Source of the DNA: an uncultured beta proteobacterium | Lineage (GTDB): Bacteria > Pseudomonadota > Gammaproteobacteria > Burkholderiales > Burkholderiaceae_C | Direction of reading: 5' to 3' | Assembly: GCA_903830985.1 (NCBI GenBank) | Contig: CAIKVZ010000167.1 | Span: forward strand, 1-64,000 | DNA length: 64,000 bases | Shown: piece by piece, positions 19,201-28,896 of the stretch | Layout of the letters: each line of letters starts with the position of its first letter | How positions within the stretch are numbered: the first letter of the stretch is position 1 | Made by a program: the position numbers and the translations under genes | The notes under the pieces: model-generated | What the model saw: the letters and a program-made list of their open reading frames with translations, nothing else | Database searches by the model: none | What the model was told of the DNA's origin: nothing

Positions 19201-21219
19201 ATGCCCCATCCGACCGCTTGGTTGCTTTTGGATTGGGTGCTGGCAGTGGTGTCGGCGTGGTTGTTGATCGGTGTTGCCGGCGTGCTGGCGCTGCGCCGTT
19301 TCAGGTTTGTCGCCATCGTGCTGTTCCCCCTGGGCGGACTGGCCTCGCTGGCGCTGCTGGGCCTGGGTCTGAGCGCCGCTTTTGGCACACCGGAAGTTGC
19401 GGTCCTGCCCCTGGGCTTGCCGCAGCTGCCGTTCCACCTGCGACTGGACAGCCTGTCGGCCTTCTTTCTGATCGTCATTGGCGGCGTGGGCGCCGGGGTC
19501 TCGGCCTTTGCCGCGGGTTATTTCCGCCAGGGGGAGGGCACGCCGCCCGGTCTCATCTGCCTCGAATACCACGTCTTTCTGGCCAGCATCGTGATGGTGG
19601 TGCTGGCCGACGATGCCTACGCCTTCATGGTGGTCTGGGAGACCATGGCCTTGTCCTCGTTCTTTCTGGTCATGGCGAATCACCGCATCCCGGAAATCCG
19701 CTTTGCCGGTTACCTCTACATGCTGGTGGCGCACATCGGTGCCTTAGGGCTGCTGCTGTGCTTTGGCGTGCTGCAGGCCAATACCGGCGACTACACCTTC
19801 GCCAACATGCGGGCCCAGCACCTGTCACCGTTCTGGTCCTCGGTGGCTTTCTGTCTGGCGGTCTTCGGCTTTGGCGCCAAGGCCGGCATCCTGCCACTGC
19901 ACGCCTGGTTGCCCGAAGCACACCCGGCAGCGCCGTCGCCGTTTTCCGCGCTGATGAGCGGCGTGATGCTGAAGATCGCGCTCTACGGCATCTTGCGGGT
20001 CTCGTTTGACCTGCTGCAAACACGCATCTGGTGGTGGGGCGTGCTGCTCATGGCCGTGGGTCTGGCCAGCGCGCTGTTCGGCGTGGTGTTCTCCACCGTG
20101 CAGGTGGAAATGAAGCGCCTGCTGGCCTATTCCTCGATCGAAAATGTCGGGCTGATGTGCGCCGGCTTCGGCCTGTCGCTGCTGTTCTCGGCCTACGGCA
20201 TGAAGACGCTCTCGGCGCTGGCGCTGACCGCCGCGCTGTACCACCTGCTGAGCCACGCCTTCTTCAAGAGCCTGCTGTTTTGCAGCACCGGCGCCGTGCT
20301 GCACGCCACCGGCGAACGCAGCCTGGGCAAGCTGGGCGGCCTGGTCCGCACCATGCCCTGGGTGGCCTGGCCCACCTTGATCGGCGTGTTGGCCTGCGCC
20401 GGCCTGCCACCGCTGGGCGGCTTTGTGGCCGAGTGGCTGTTGCTGCAGAGCTTTTTGTTCACCACCGGTTTGCCCAGTTCCTTTTTGAACATGCTGGTGC
20501 CGGTGCTGGCAGCACTGATCGCGTTGATTGCGGCGCTCTCTGGTTACACCATGGTGAAGTATTTCGGCGTGGTCTTTCTGGGCCAGCCCAGGGAAGAAAA
20601 ACTGGCGCACGCGCACGATGCCGGGCCCTGGGAACGTGCCGGAATGTTGTGGTTGGCGGCGGGTTGCGTGGTGCTGGGCCTGCTGCCGAACCAGGTGATA
20701 GCCGTCATCGACCCGGTGACGCGGCTGCTGGTGGCGGACGGCCTGGCGCAGTCGCTGGCGGCCAATGGCTGGTTGCTGGTGCCGGTGAGTGTGGAGCGCG
20801 CCAGCTACGCGCCTGCCGTCTTTTTGCTCGGTGTGCTGGCCAGTTTTGGCCTGGCCTATCTGCTGGTGCGTCGCCTCTACCATGGTCGCACGCGCCGCGC
20901 TGCGCCCTGGGACTGCGGCTACCCCTGGCAGACGGCGCGCATGCAGGACACGGCCGAGGGCTTTGGCCAGCCGATACGCCAGATCTTCGAGCCCATGTTT
21001 CGCATGACGCGCGAACTGCCCACGCCGTTTAACGAACACCCGAAATACCGCGTGACGGTTCAGGACCCACTGTGGCACTGGCTGTACCTGCCGGTGGCGG
21101 CGGCGGTGGAACGTATATCCCGACTCATCGCCCTGCTGCAGCAGGGCCGCATCGCCGTCTACCTGATGTACAGCTTCGTCACGCTGATCGTGGTGCTGCT
21201 CTTTGTGAAGCAATCATGA
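19201..21219 (+). CDS. hyfB: Complex 1: hydrogenase-4 subunit B-like / NuoL-family proton-conducting membrane subunit
   Basis: Multi-TM antiporter-like protein: VVWETMALSSFFLVMANH, FGAKAGILPLHAWLPEAHPAAPSPFSALMSGVMLKIALYG. Confidence 0.87.
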   Translation: MPHPTAWLLLDWVLAVVSAWLLIGVAGVLALRRFRFVAIVLFPLGGLASLALLGLGLSAAFGTPEVAVLPLGLPQLPFHLRLDSLSAFFLIVIGGVGAGVSAFAAGYFRQGEGTPPGLICLEYHVFLASIVMVVLADDAYAFMVVWETMALSSFFLVMANHRIPEIRFAGYLYMLVAHIGALGLLLCFGVLQANTGDYTFANMRAQHLSPFWSSVAFCLAVFGFGAKAGILPLHAWLPEAHPAAPSPFSALMSGVMLKIALYGILRVSFDLLQTRIWWWGVLLMAVGLASALFGVVFSTVQVEMKRLLAYSSIENVGLMCAGFGLSLLFSAYGMKTLSALALTAALYHLLSHAFFKSLLFCSTGAVLHATGERSLGKLGGLVRTMPWVAWPTLIGVLACAGLPPLGGFVAEWLLLQSFLFTTGLPSSFLNMLVPVLAALIALIAALSGYTMVKYFGVVFLGQPREEKLAHAHDAGPWERAGMLWLAAGCVVLGLLPNQVIAVIDPVTRLLVADGLAQSLAANGWLLVPVSVERASYAPAVFLLGVLASFGLAYLLVRRLYHGRTRRAAPWDCGYPWQTARMQDTAEGFGQPIRQIFEPMFRMTRELPTPFNEHPKYRVTVQDPLWHWLYLPVAAAVERISRLIALLQQGRIAVYLMYSFVTLIVVLLFVKQS

Positions 21220-22166
21220 GTATTCTCGGCGTCATCTCCCAACTCATGGCCATCGCCGTGGCGCTGCTGTTGGCGCCGCTGATGACGGGCTGGGTGGCGC
21301 AGTGGCGCGCACGCCTGCAAAACAAATCGGCGCCGCCGCTGCTGCAGCCCTACCGCGTGCTGCACAAACTGTTCAACAAGGAATCGGTGCTGGCCGAACA
21401 CGCCTCGTCGCTGTTTCGCATGGCGCCGTATCTGATCTTTGGCTGCATGCTGCTGGCCTGCGCCATCATTCCCACGCTGTCCACGGACCTGCCGCTGTCG
21501 CCTGCGGCCGACGCGATCGCCCTGGTGGGGCTGTTCGCGCTGGCGCGGGTCTTCATCTCGTTGGCGGCGATGGACGTGGGAACGGCCTTCGGCACGCTGG
21601 GCGCGCGCCGCGAAATGCTGGTGGGCTTTCTGGCCGAACCGGCGCTGCTCATGGTGCTGTTTTGCGCCTCCATGATTTCGCGCTCGACCTCGCTCACCAC
21701 CATCGTGGAAACCCTGGCGCACCGCGAGTTGGCGATCTACCCGAGCCTGCTGGTGGCCGGCGTGGCTTTCGTCATGGTTTCGCTGGCGGAGAATGCGCGC
21801 GTGCCGGTGGACAACCCGGAGACACATCTGGAACTGACCATGATCCACGAGGCGCTGATCCTGGAGTATTCGGGCCGCCATCTGGCACTGCTGGAATGGG
21901 CTGCGAGCCTGAAGCTGTTCGCCTATTCCTGCATCGGGCTGGCGCTGTTCTTCCCCTGGGGCGTGGCGCAGGCCGACGCACCGCTGGCGCTGCTGCTGGC
22001 CCTGCCGGCACTGGTCGCCAAACTGGCCGTGGGCGGCGTGCTGCTGGCGGCGATCGAGACCGTCAGCGCCAAGATGCGCATCTTTCGCGTGCCTGAGTTT
22101 CTGGCCACGGCCTTTTTGCTGGCGGTGATCGGCCTGCTGGTGAACATCCTGCTGGGGACCACATGA
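21216..22166 (+). CDS. Complex 1: NuoH/HyfC-like membrane subunit (respiratory chain complex I subunit 1 family)
   Basis: ENARVPVDNPETHLELTMIHEALILEYSGRHLALLEWA; ATGA overlap with the upstream gene. Confidence 0.87.
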   Translation: MSILGVISQLMAIAVALLLAPLMTGWVAQWRARLQNKSAPPLLQPYRVLHKLFNKESVLAEHASSLFRMAPYLIFGCMLLACAIIPTLSTDLPLSPAADAIALVGLFALARVFISLAAMDVGTAFGTLGARREMLVGFLAEPALLMVLFCASMISRSTSLTTIVETLAHRELAIYPSLLVAGVAFVMVSLAENARVPVDNPETHLELTMIHEALILEYSGRHLALLEWAASLKLFAYSCIGLALFFPWGVAQADAPLALLLALPALVAKLAVGGVLLAAIETVSAKMRIFRVPEFLATAFLLAVIGLLVNILLGTT

Positions 22167-22822
22167 TCAAGCACCTGCCGCAGTTGATTAACCTGTTCGC
22201 CACGCTGATCCTGATGCTGTCTTTTGCCATGATCTCGCAGCGGCGCATCACCTCGCTCATCAACCTGTTCATGCTGCAGGGTGCTGCGCTGGTGGCGGCC
22301 TCGGTGCTGCTGGCCTATGTCACGGATCAACCGGACCTGTACGTTTCGGCGGGACTCACCCTGGCGCTCAAGGTGGTGCTCATTCCCTGGATGCTGCACC
22401 GCGTGATCCGCCGCCTCAACGTGCGCTGGGACGTGGAGACGCTGTTCAACATTCCCACCACCATGCTGGTGGGCATAGGCCTGGTGATCTTCTCCTTCAG
22501 CCTGGCCCAGCCGATTTCGCGCCTGTCGTCCTCCATGGCCGGCGGCTCGCTGGGCATTGCCCTGGCCTGCGTGCTGCTGTCCTTCATGATGATGATCACG
22601 CGCTCCAAGGCCGTGCCGCAGGTGATCGGCTTCCTGTCCATGGAAAACGGTCTGATCTTTGCCGCCACCACCGTCACCAACGGCATGCCGATGATCGTGG
22701 AATTTGGCATTGCCCTGGACGTGCTGGTGGGGGTGCTGATCCTGGGCGTGTTCATGTTCCAGATCCGGGAAAAGTTTGACAGCCTGGACATTCACAACCT
22801 CGAAGCGCTGAAGGAAGACTGA
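22163..22822 (+). CDS. Complex 1: HyfE-like (NuoK-related) membrane subunit
   Basis: Multi-TM; ITSLINLFMLQGAALVAASVLLAY...FLSMENGLIFAATTVTNGMPMIVEFGIALDVLVGVLILGVF; ATGA overlap. Confidence 0.83.
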   Translation: MIKHLPQLINLFATLILMLSFAMISQRRITSLINLFMLQGAALVAASVLLAYVTDQPDLYVSAGLTLALKVVLIPWMLHRVIRRLNVRWDVETLFNIPTTMLVGIGLVIFSFSLAQPISRLSSSMAGGSLGIALACVLLSFMMMITRSKAVPQVIGFLSMENGLIFAATTVTNGMPMIVEFGIALDVLVGVLILGVFMFQIREKFDSLDIHNLEALKED

Positions 22823-22824
22823 TC

Positions 22825-24285
22825 TTGTCGGCACTTTTTTTGCTCCTGGGAATTCCGCTGTTGGGTGCTGCCGCGCTGGCCGCGATCGGGCACTGGGCGG
22901 TGGCGCGCAACGTCAACGTGGCGTTCAGCCTGGGCACGTTTCTCGCCGCCTGCGTGCTGACAGCGCAGATCATTTCGGAGGGCCCGCAACTGCTCTGGGA
23001 GAAACAGTTCTTCATCGACCCGTTGAATGTTTTTCTGGTGACCCTCACCGCCTTTGTGGGACTCACCACGGCGATTTTTTCGCGCCCCTACATGCGCGTC
23101 GAGCAGGACCACGGCAAGATGACGCCGCGGCGCATGCGCCTGTACCACGGCATGTACCAGTTGTTCAGCTTCACCATGCTGCTGGCGCTGACCACGAACA
23201 ACCTCGGAATTTTGTGGGTGGCGATGGAGGCAGCCACGCTCACCACCGTGCTGCTGGTCAGCGTGTACCGCACGGCGGCGAGTCTGGAGGCAGCGTGGAA
23301 ATATTTCATCCTGTGCGGCGTCGGCATTGCGCAGGCCTTGTTCGGCACGGTGCTGCTCTACATGGCGGCCGAGAAGGTGCTGGGTACTCACGGAGCGACG
23401 CTGCTGTGGACCAGCCTGGACGCGGTCAAGGGCCAGCTTGATCCTGCCATCATCACCCTGGCCTTCGCCTTTTTGTTCATCGGCTATGGCACCAAGGTCG
23501 GCATGGTGCCGCTGCACAGTTGGCTGCCGGACGCCCACGCCGAAGGCCCGACGCCGGTCTCGGCCGTGCTCTCAGGTCTGCTGCTGAATGTGGCGATGTA
23601 CGCCGTGTTGCGCTGCAAGGTGCTCACCGATGGCGCCCTGCACACGGCCCTGGCCGGGCAGCTGATGATGGGCTTTGGCCTGCTTTCGGTGGTTGTGGCC
23701 TCGTTCTTCCTATCGCGGCAAAAAGACGTGAAGCGCATGTTCTCCTACTCGTCGATCGAGCACATGGGACTCATCACCTTTGCCTTCGGCATGGGTGGTC
23801 CGGTGGCCAACTTCGCCGGACTGCTGCACATGACGGCGCATTCGCTGGTCAAATCGGCCGTGTTCTTCACCGTGGGGCACGCCACGCAAAAGGCCGGCAC
23901 CCAGCTCATGAGCGAGATCCGCGGACTCATCAAGGTGAACCCGACCGTGGGCTGGGGCATGATGCTGGGCGTGATGGCGATCCTGGGCATGCCGCCCTTT
24001 GGCGTGTTTGCCAGTGAATTCCTGATCCTCACCACCGCCATGCGCGAACAGCCGTGGGCCACTCCGTTTCTGTTCCTGGCGCTGGGCGTGGCCTTTGCCT
24101 CCATGCTGATCCGCGTCCTGCCCATGGTGTTCGGCGAGACCACGCTCAAACCCCTGACCCATCCGCCCGCGCTGTTGCCGGTGTTTCTTCATCTGGCCCT
24201 GGCGCTGCTGCTGGGCCTGTACATCCCGCCCTATCTGAACGCCTGGTACGTGCAGGCCGCCAGTATGCTGGGAGGCGCACCATGA
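22825..24285 (+). CDS. Complex 1: HyfF-like proton-conducting transporter subunit (TTG start)
   Basis: MEAATLTTVLLVSVYRTAASLEAAWKYFILCGVGIAQALFGTVLL...GYGTKVGMVPLHSWLPDAHAEGPTPVSAVLSGLLLNVAMYAVLR. Confidence 0.87.
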   Translation: MSALFLLLGIPLLGAAALAAIGHWAVARNVNVAFSLGTFLAACVLTAQIISEGPQLLWEKQFFIDPLNVFLVTLTAFVGLTTAIFSRPYMRVEQDHGKMTPRRMRLYHGMYQLFSFTMLLALTTNNLGILWVAMEAATLTTVLLVSVYRTAASLEAAWKYFILCGVGIAQALFGTVLLYMAAEKVLGTHGATLLWTSLDAVKGQLDPAIITLAFAFLFIGYGTKVGMVPLHSWLPDAHAEGPTPVSAVLSGLLLNVAMYAVLRCKVLTDGALHTALAGQLMMGFGLLSVVVASFFLSRQKDVKRMFSYSSIEHMGLITFAFGMGGPVANFAGLLHMTAHSLVKSAVFFTVGHATQKAGTQLMSEIRGLIKVNPTVGWGMMLGVMAILGMPPFGVFASEFLILTTAMREQPWATPFLFLALGVAFASMLIRVLPMVFGETTLKPLTHPPALLPVFLHLALALLLGLYIPPYLNAWYVQAASMLGGAP

Positions 24286-25826
24286 AGATCCCCGGGCTGG
24301 AACTCGAACTGCAGCGCCTGGCGGCACCCGTGCCGATGTGGCATGGTCAGTTCGGTGCGGGCGAGTGGCGTGCCGTGGCCGCCAGCGTGCGCGAATCCGG
24401 TGGCCGTTTGCTGGCGCTGTGGGCGGGGCCGGGGGCGTGCAGCATCTGCGCTGCCTATGTCACACTGGACGGTCTGGTGTGGCTGGAATTGCCGCTGGCA
24501 GCGGGCCAGTCCGAGTACCCCGATCTGGCGGCCTTCTTCCCGGCGGCAGCGCGGATGCAGCGCGCTGCGGGTGACCTGTCGGGCGTGTTCGCGCAGGGCT
24601 CGTCGAATCAGTTGCCCTGGCTCAATCACGGCGCCTGGCCGGCCGAACATTTCCCGCTGGGCGCGGGTGCGGATGTCAGTCAACGCTTCCCGGAGTCAAG
24701 CCTGTCGGACTACCCCTTTGTGCGGGTGCAGGGCGATGGCGTGCACGAAATCGCCGTCGGCCCGGTGCACGCCGGAGTCATCGAGCCCGGTCACTTCCGC
24801 TTTTCCGTGGTCGGTGAAAAAGTGCTGCGCCTTGAGCAGCGCCTGGGCTACACGCACAAGGGCATCGAGCAGCGCTTCACGCAACTGCCGCCCTTGCAGG
24901 CGCACCGCCTGGCCGGACGCATTTCGGGCGATTCGACTGTGGCCTTCGCCTGGGCCTACTGCATGGCGCTGGAGAGCGCTGCGAACTGCGAGATCACGCC
25001 GCGCGCCGCCCACCTGCGCGCCCTGCTGCTGGAGCGCGAGCGCGTCGCCAACCACCTGGGCGACCTGGGTGCCCTGGGCAACGACGCGGCCTTTGCCTTC
25101 GGCCTGGCGCAGTTCTCGCGGTTGCGCGAAGACTGGTTGCGCCTGTCGCGGGAGCTGTTCGGCCACCGGCTGATGATGGACTGCGTGCTGCCCGGTGGCG
25201 TCAGCGTGGACCTGGATCGGCCCCAGGCCGAGCGCCTGCGCGCGCAATGCGACGCGGTCGAGCGCGAAGTGCGCACCCTGCAGCACATCTACGACGAACA
25301 CGCCGGTCTGCAGGACCGCTTCATGACCACGGGGCGCGTGCTGCCCGAACTGGCCGCGCGACTCGGCCTCACGGGGCTGGCCGGGCGCGCCAGCGGCCAG
25401 GCCTGCGACCTGCGCTGTGATCACGCCTTTGTGCCCTACGACGCGCTGCAGGTGAAGATGGCGACGCACCGCAACGGCGACGTGGCGGCGCGCGTGAGCT
25501 TGCGCTTTGAGGAAGTGCTGGAATCGCTGCGCCTGCTGCGTGCGCTGGTGGCCGATCTGCCGCAGGGCGTGGTGCAGGTTGAGGTGCCATTGCCGCAGCT
25601 GGCCAGCCGGGGTGCGGGTTGGGTTGAGGGCTGGCGCGGTGAAGTCTTTGTCGCGCTGGAGCTGGCCGGCGCCGCACAGGGGAACGCCATCCTGCGCTGC
25701 CATTGCCACGACCCGTCCTGGCAGAACTGGCCGGTGCTCGAGCACGCCATCATGGGCAATATCGTTCCGGACTTCCCGCTCATCAACAAGTCCTTCAACC
25801 TCAGCTATTCAGGGAGTGATCTCTGA
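24282..25826 (+). CDS. Complex 1: HyfG/NuoCD-like large subunit lacking NiFe ligands
   Basis: NuoC-like N-terminus then VHEIAVGPVHAGVIEPGHFRFSVVGEKVLRLEQRLGYTHKGIE. Canonical CxxC sites are replaced by RISGDSTVAFAWAYC and C-terminal NKSFNLSYSGSDL. Confidence 0.85.
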   Translation: MKIPGLELELQRLAAPVPMWHGQFGAGEWRAVAASVRESGGRLLALWAGPGACSICAAYVTLDGLVWLELPLAAGQSEYPDLAAFFPAAARMQRAAGDLSGVFAQGSSNQLPWLNHGAWPAEHFPLGAGADVSQRFPESSLSDYPFVRVQGDGVHEIAVGPVHAGVIEPGHFRFSVVGEKVLRLEQRLGYTHKGIEQRFTQLPPLQAHRLAGRISGDSTVAFAWAYCMALESAANCEITPRAAHLRALLLERERVANHLGDLGALGNDAAFAFGLAQFSRLREDWLRLSRELFGHRLMMDCVLPGGVSVDLDRPQAERLRAQCDAVEREVRTLQHIYDEHAGLQDRFMTTGRVLPELAARLGLTGLAGRASGQACDLRCDHAFVPYDALQVKMATHRNGDVAARVSLRFEEVLESLRLLRALVADLPQGVVQVEVPLPQLASRGAGWVEGWRGEVFVALELAGAAQGNAILRCHCHDPSWQNWPVLEHAIMGNIVPDFPLINKSFNLSYSGSDL

Positions 25827-26341
25827 TGTGGAACATCATTCGCCAGATCGCGCGCCACGGCATACGCAGTGAAGCGCCGCCGCTGGACCCGGACCTGGTG
25901 GGCGCCGAAACCGACCGGCTGCAGCGCGAATTGCTGGCGATTCTGGGCCGGGCTCTGGCGATCCGCCAGGTGGATGCGGGCTCGTGCAACGGCTGCGAAC
26001 TCGAGATCAACGCCCTGGGCAACCCCTACTACAACATCGAGGGTCTGGGCATCAAGTTTGTCGCCAGTCCGCGCCACGCCGACCTGCTGCTGGTCACCGG
26101 CCCGGTGTCGCGCAATATGGCGCAAGCCCTGCAGCGTACCTATGACGCCACACCCGACCCCAAGCTGGTCGTGGCCGTGGGCGACTGCGGCGCCGATGGC
26201 GGCATCTTTGGTGAGAGCTATGCCAGCTGCGGGCGCGTGGCCAACGTGATCCCGGTGGACTTTGTGGTGACGGGCTGCCCGCCAGCGCCGCTGGAGATCC
26301 TGCGCGGCATACTGCGCGCCGTGCAGCGCGGCAAAGCCTGA
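25826..26341 (+). CDS. Complex 1: NuoB/HyfI-like 4Fe-4S subunit
   Basis: QVDAGSCNGCELEINALGNPYYNIEGLGIKFVASPRHADLLLVTGPVSRNM...VGDCGADGG...TGCPPAPLEIL. Confidence 0.9.
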   Translation: MWNIIRQIARHGIRSEAPPLDPDLVGAETDRLQRELLAILGRALAIRQVDAGSCNGCELEINALGNPYYNIEGLGIKFVASPRHADLLLVTGPVSRNMAQALQRTYDATPDPKLVVAVGDCGADGGIFGESYASCGRVANVIPVDFVVTGCPPAPLEILRGILRAVQRGKA

Positions 26342-26345
26342 AGGT

Positions 26346-27050
26346 TCAGTGGTAAAACCGGCAGCGCATGCGCTCGCAGTAGGCCTGCAATTGCGGGTAT
26401 TTCTGGGCGTGCAGTTTCAGCTCTGACTCCAGCGGCACCCAGATCAGATTCGCCAGGAAAGCGTAGGCGCAGGCGTCCAGTGAGCAGGGCCTGGCGTCGA
26501 TGAAGAAGGGCTTGTCCGCCAGAAAATCTGCCAGCGCCGTGATGTCGCGCCGGCCAATGGCCAGGATCTCCTCCCGGCTGTGTCGCCCCATGCCGTGACC
26601 GTGCAGTTCCTTGATCAAGCCGCGCCGCGCCAGCGGCGGCACGATCCATTTGAGCGGCGCCGGCAGCTTGCCGAAGAAGGCTTCCCGCGTCAGTTTCCAG
26701 CCCTCGGGTTCAACCCAGCGTGTATAGACCACGGCCCAATACAGGTTCTCTTCCAGCAGGCGCTGAAACGCCAGCGCCGTGGCGCGCTCGGTCGGATTCA
26801 TCCACGCGTCCAGCGTGTCGCCGTAGCGCAACTTCAGGTCGTCGATGATGAAACTCGAGTCCGTCAGCAGGCGGCCCTGGTCCTCGATGTAGGGCATCTT
26901 GCCCAGCGGTGCGCGGCGCAGATGAGCCAGGGTGGCGGTGGGGATCTCGAACGGCAGCCCGGCCATGCGCAGATAGGTTTCCAGCTTCATGCAGAACGGG
27001 CTGGCGTTGGGCAGACCGAAGGCCGGTTCAAATTGAAAGAGCTTGATCAT
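26346..27050 (-). CDS. Glutathione S-transferase family protein
   Basis: MIKLFQFEPAFGLPNASPFCMKLETYLRMAGLPFE...GKMPYIEDQGRLLTDSSFIIDDL. Confidence 0.85.
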   Translation of the reverse strand: MIKLFQFEPAFGLPNASPFCMKLETYLRMAGLPFEIPTATLAHLRRAPLGKMPYIEDQGRLLTDSSFIIDDLKLRYGDTLDAWMNPTERATALAFQRLLEENLYWAVVYTRWVEPEGWKLTREAFFGKLPAPLKWIVPPLARRGLIKELHGHGMGRHSREEILAIGRRDITALADFLADKPFFIDARPCSLDACAYAFLANLIWVPLESELKLHAQKYPQLQAYCERMRCRFYH

Positions 27051-27096
27051 GCTGAGTGCCTCCTGCAGTGGGTCAAATCATGACTGTAGCAAGACC

Positions 27097-27894
27097 TCAG
27101 TCAAAGGCCCAGGCTGAAATTCGGGTGTCGCCCGCAGCGCCCTGCCAGATCTTGCGTGCCGGCGTGTCGCTGCCCGAACCGCTGACGACCATCAACGGCA
27201 AAAGATGTTCCTCGCGCGGGTGCGCGGCGCGGGCAGAGGGTGCGTCGGCCCAGCGTGCCAGTTGCGCACTGCGGTGTGCGGCGTCACCGTTCAGGGTGCT
27301 GTCGAGCCAGCCGTCAAATTCCAGCGCCGCCGGCCCACCGTTGCCGAAACTTCGCAGGTTGTGGTAACTCATGCCGCTGCCCACGATCAGCACGCCTTGC
27401 TGGCGCAGCGCGCGCAGCGCTTCACCCATGGCCACATGGACTGCAGGATCGAGCCCCGCCTTGAGCGACATGGCGACGACCGGGATGTCGGCCTGCGGGA
27501 ACATCACCTTGAGCGGAATGAACACGCCGTGGTCCCAGCCGTGATCCGGGCTCACCAGCGCCTCCATGCCGGCCTGGCGCAACAGCGCTGCCGCCTCCTG
27601 TGCCAGTGCCGGCGCGGCCGGCGCCGGGTAGGCGAGGGCATAGGTCTCTTGCGGAAAGCCGTAGTAGTCGTAGATCAACTCGGGTCTGGCAGCGCCGGAG
27701 AACGTGGCCTGGTCGGCTTCCCAATGCGCCGTCACCACCAGAATCGCCGTCGGCTTGGCGGGCAGGTTCGCGTGCACACCGGCGAGAAATTTTTCCATCG
27801 GGACGAACATGTCGTGCATGGGTCCGGACATGAAGAAGGCCGGACCGCCGCCGTGCGGCAGGAACAAGGCGGGCATGGAGGTTGGGGTGGACAT
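27097..27894 (-). CDS. Class III extradiol ring-cleavage (DODA-type) dioxygenase family protein
   Basis: MPALFLPHGGGPAFF...ILVVTAHWEADQATFSG...LVSPDHGWDHGVFIPLKVMFPQADIPVVAMSLK...LIVGSGMSYHNLRSF. Confidence 0.9.
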   Translation of the reverse strand: MSTPTSMPALFLPHGGGPAFFMSGPMHDMFVPMEKFLAGVHANLPAKPTAILVVTAHWEADQATFSGAARPELIYDYYGFPQETYALAYPAPAAPALAQEAAALLRQAGMEALVSPDHGWDHGVFIPLKVMFPQADIPVVAMSLKAGLDPAVHVAMGEALRALRQQGVLIVGSGMSYHNLRSFGNGGPAALEFDGWLDSTLNGDAAHRSAQLARWADAPSARAAHPREEHLLPLMVVSGSGSDTPARKIWQGAAGDTRISAWAFD

Positions 27895-27923
27895 GGTGTT
27901 CTTTCAGGGGAAATTGTGACGCA

Positions 27924-28829
27924 TCAGGCCAGGCGACCGGCGCGGAAATCGTCCATGGCCTGGTGGAGTTCCTGCTGTGTGTTCATGACGAAGGGGCCGT
28001 ACTGGGCGATGGCCTCGTTCAGCGGTTGGCCCGCGATCAGCAGGGCGCGGGTATCCCCTTTGGCTTGCAGCACCACACCATCGGCCTGCGCGTCGTTGGC
28101 GAGAATGGCCATGCGCTGCACGGGCACTGGCGTGGTGCCGACCTGCAGTTCACCCCGGTAGACGTACAGAAAAGCGTTGTGCTGCGCCGGCAGCGGCTGG
28201 TTGAAGCTGGCGCCGTCGGGCAGGTGCAGGTCCAGGTACAGGGGGGCAGTAGCCTCGCGCGTCACGGCACCAGTCACGCCGTGGCTGACGCCTGCGATCA
28301 CCGTCACGACCACGCCGGCATCGGTGACAAAGCCTGGAAGCTCGGCTGCCTTGAAGTCGCGGTACCAGGGCTGCGACATCTTGTCGCGCCCGGGCAGGTT
28401 CAGCCAGAGCTGGAAGCCCTCCATCACGCCTTCTTGCTGCTGCGGGATTTCGGAGTGGATCACGCCGCGCCCGGCCGTCATCCACTGCACGCCGCCGTTC
28501 TCCAGCAGGCCCTCGTGGCCAGCGCTGTCGCGGTGCTGCATGCGCCCGGCGATCATGTAGGTGACGGTCTCGAAGCCGCGGTGCGGGTGGTCGGGAAAGC
28601 CCGCGATGTAGTCGTCGGGATGGTCGCTGCCAAAGGCGTCCAGCATCAGGAACGGGTCCAGGCGGCGCTGCAGGTTTTGCGTCAGCACACGGGTCAATTT
28701 CACGCCGGCACCGTCAGAAGTGGCCTGGCCTGTGATGAGTTGTTCAACCTGACGCGGCTGGAGCACGGTGGCAGTGGGAAGGGTGGTTGGTGTCATGGGG
28801 TGCAAGGAAAGTCTCTGAATCGGGTTCAT
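27924..28829 (-). CDS. Pirin family protein
   Basis: LDPFLMLDAFGSDHPDDYIAGFPDHPHRGFETVTYMIAGRMQHRDSAGHEGLLENGGVQWMTAGRGVIHSE; starts 28829 or 28796. Confidence 0.92.
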   Translation of the reverse strand: MNPIQRLSLHPMTPTTLPTATVLQPRQVEQLITGQATSDGAGVKLTRVLTQNLQRRLDPFLMLDAFGSDHPDDYIAGFPDHPHRGFETVTYMIAGRMQHRDSAGHEGLLENGGVQWMTAGRGVIHSEIPQQQEGVMEGFQLWLNLPGRDKMSQPWYRDFKAAELPGFVTDAGVVVTVIAGVSHGVTGAVTREATAPLYLDLHLPDGASFNQPLPAQHNAFLYVYRGELQVGTTPVPVQRMAILANDAQADGVVLQAKGDTRALLIAGQPLNEAIAQYGPFVMNTQQELHQAMDDFRAGRLA

Positions 28830-28896
28830 TGGAAGGTAGGGACGTTTGGCCCCGTTGAAAGGGTCGCCCTGCGTACAGGTTCTCGCTGCGGGCGCT

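Noticed and set aside
19825-21213. 462-aa minus-strand ORF antisense to complex 1 HyfB
   Set aside because: Low-complexity shadow ORF; the + strand gene is well supported.
19201-26341. Interpretation of complex 1 as a genuine H2-evolving hydrogenase-4 / formate hydrogenlyase
   Set aside because: NiFe ligand cysteines are missing, there is no C-terminal processing extension, and no hyp maturation, HyfH or formate dehydrogenase genes are in the window.
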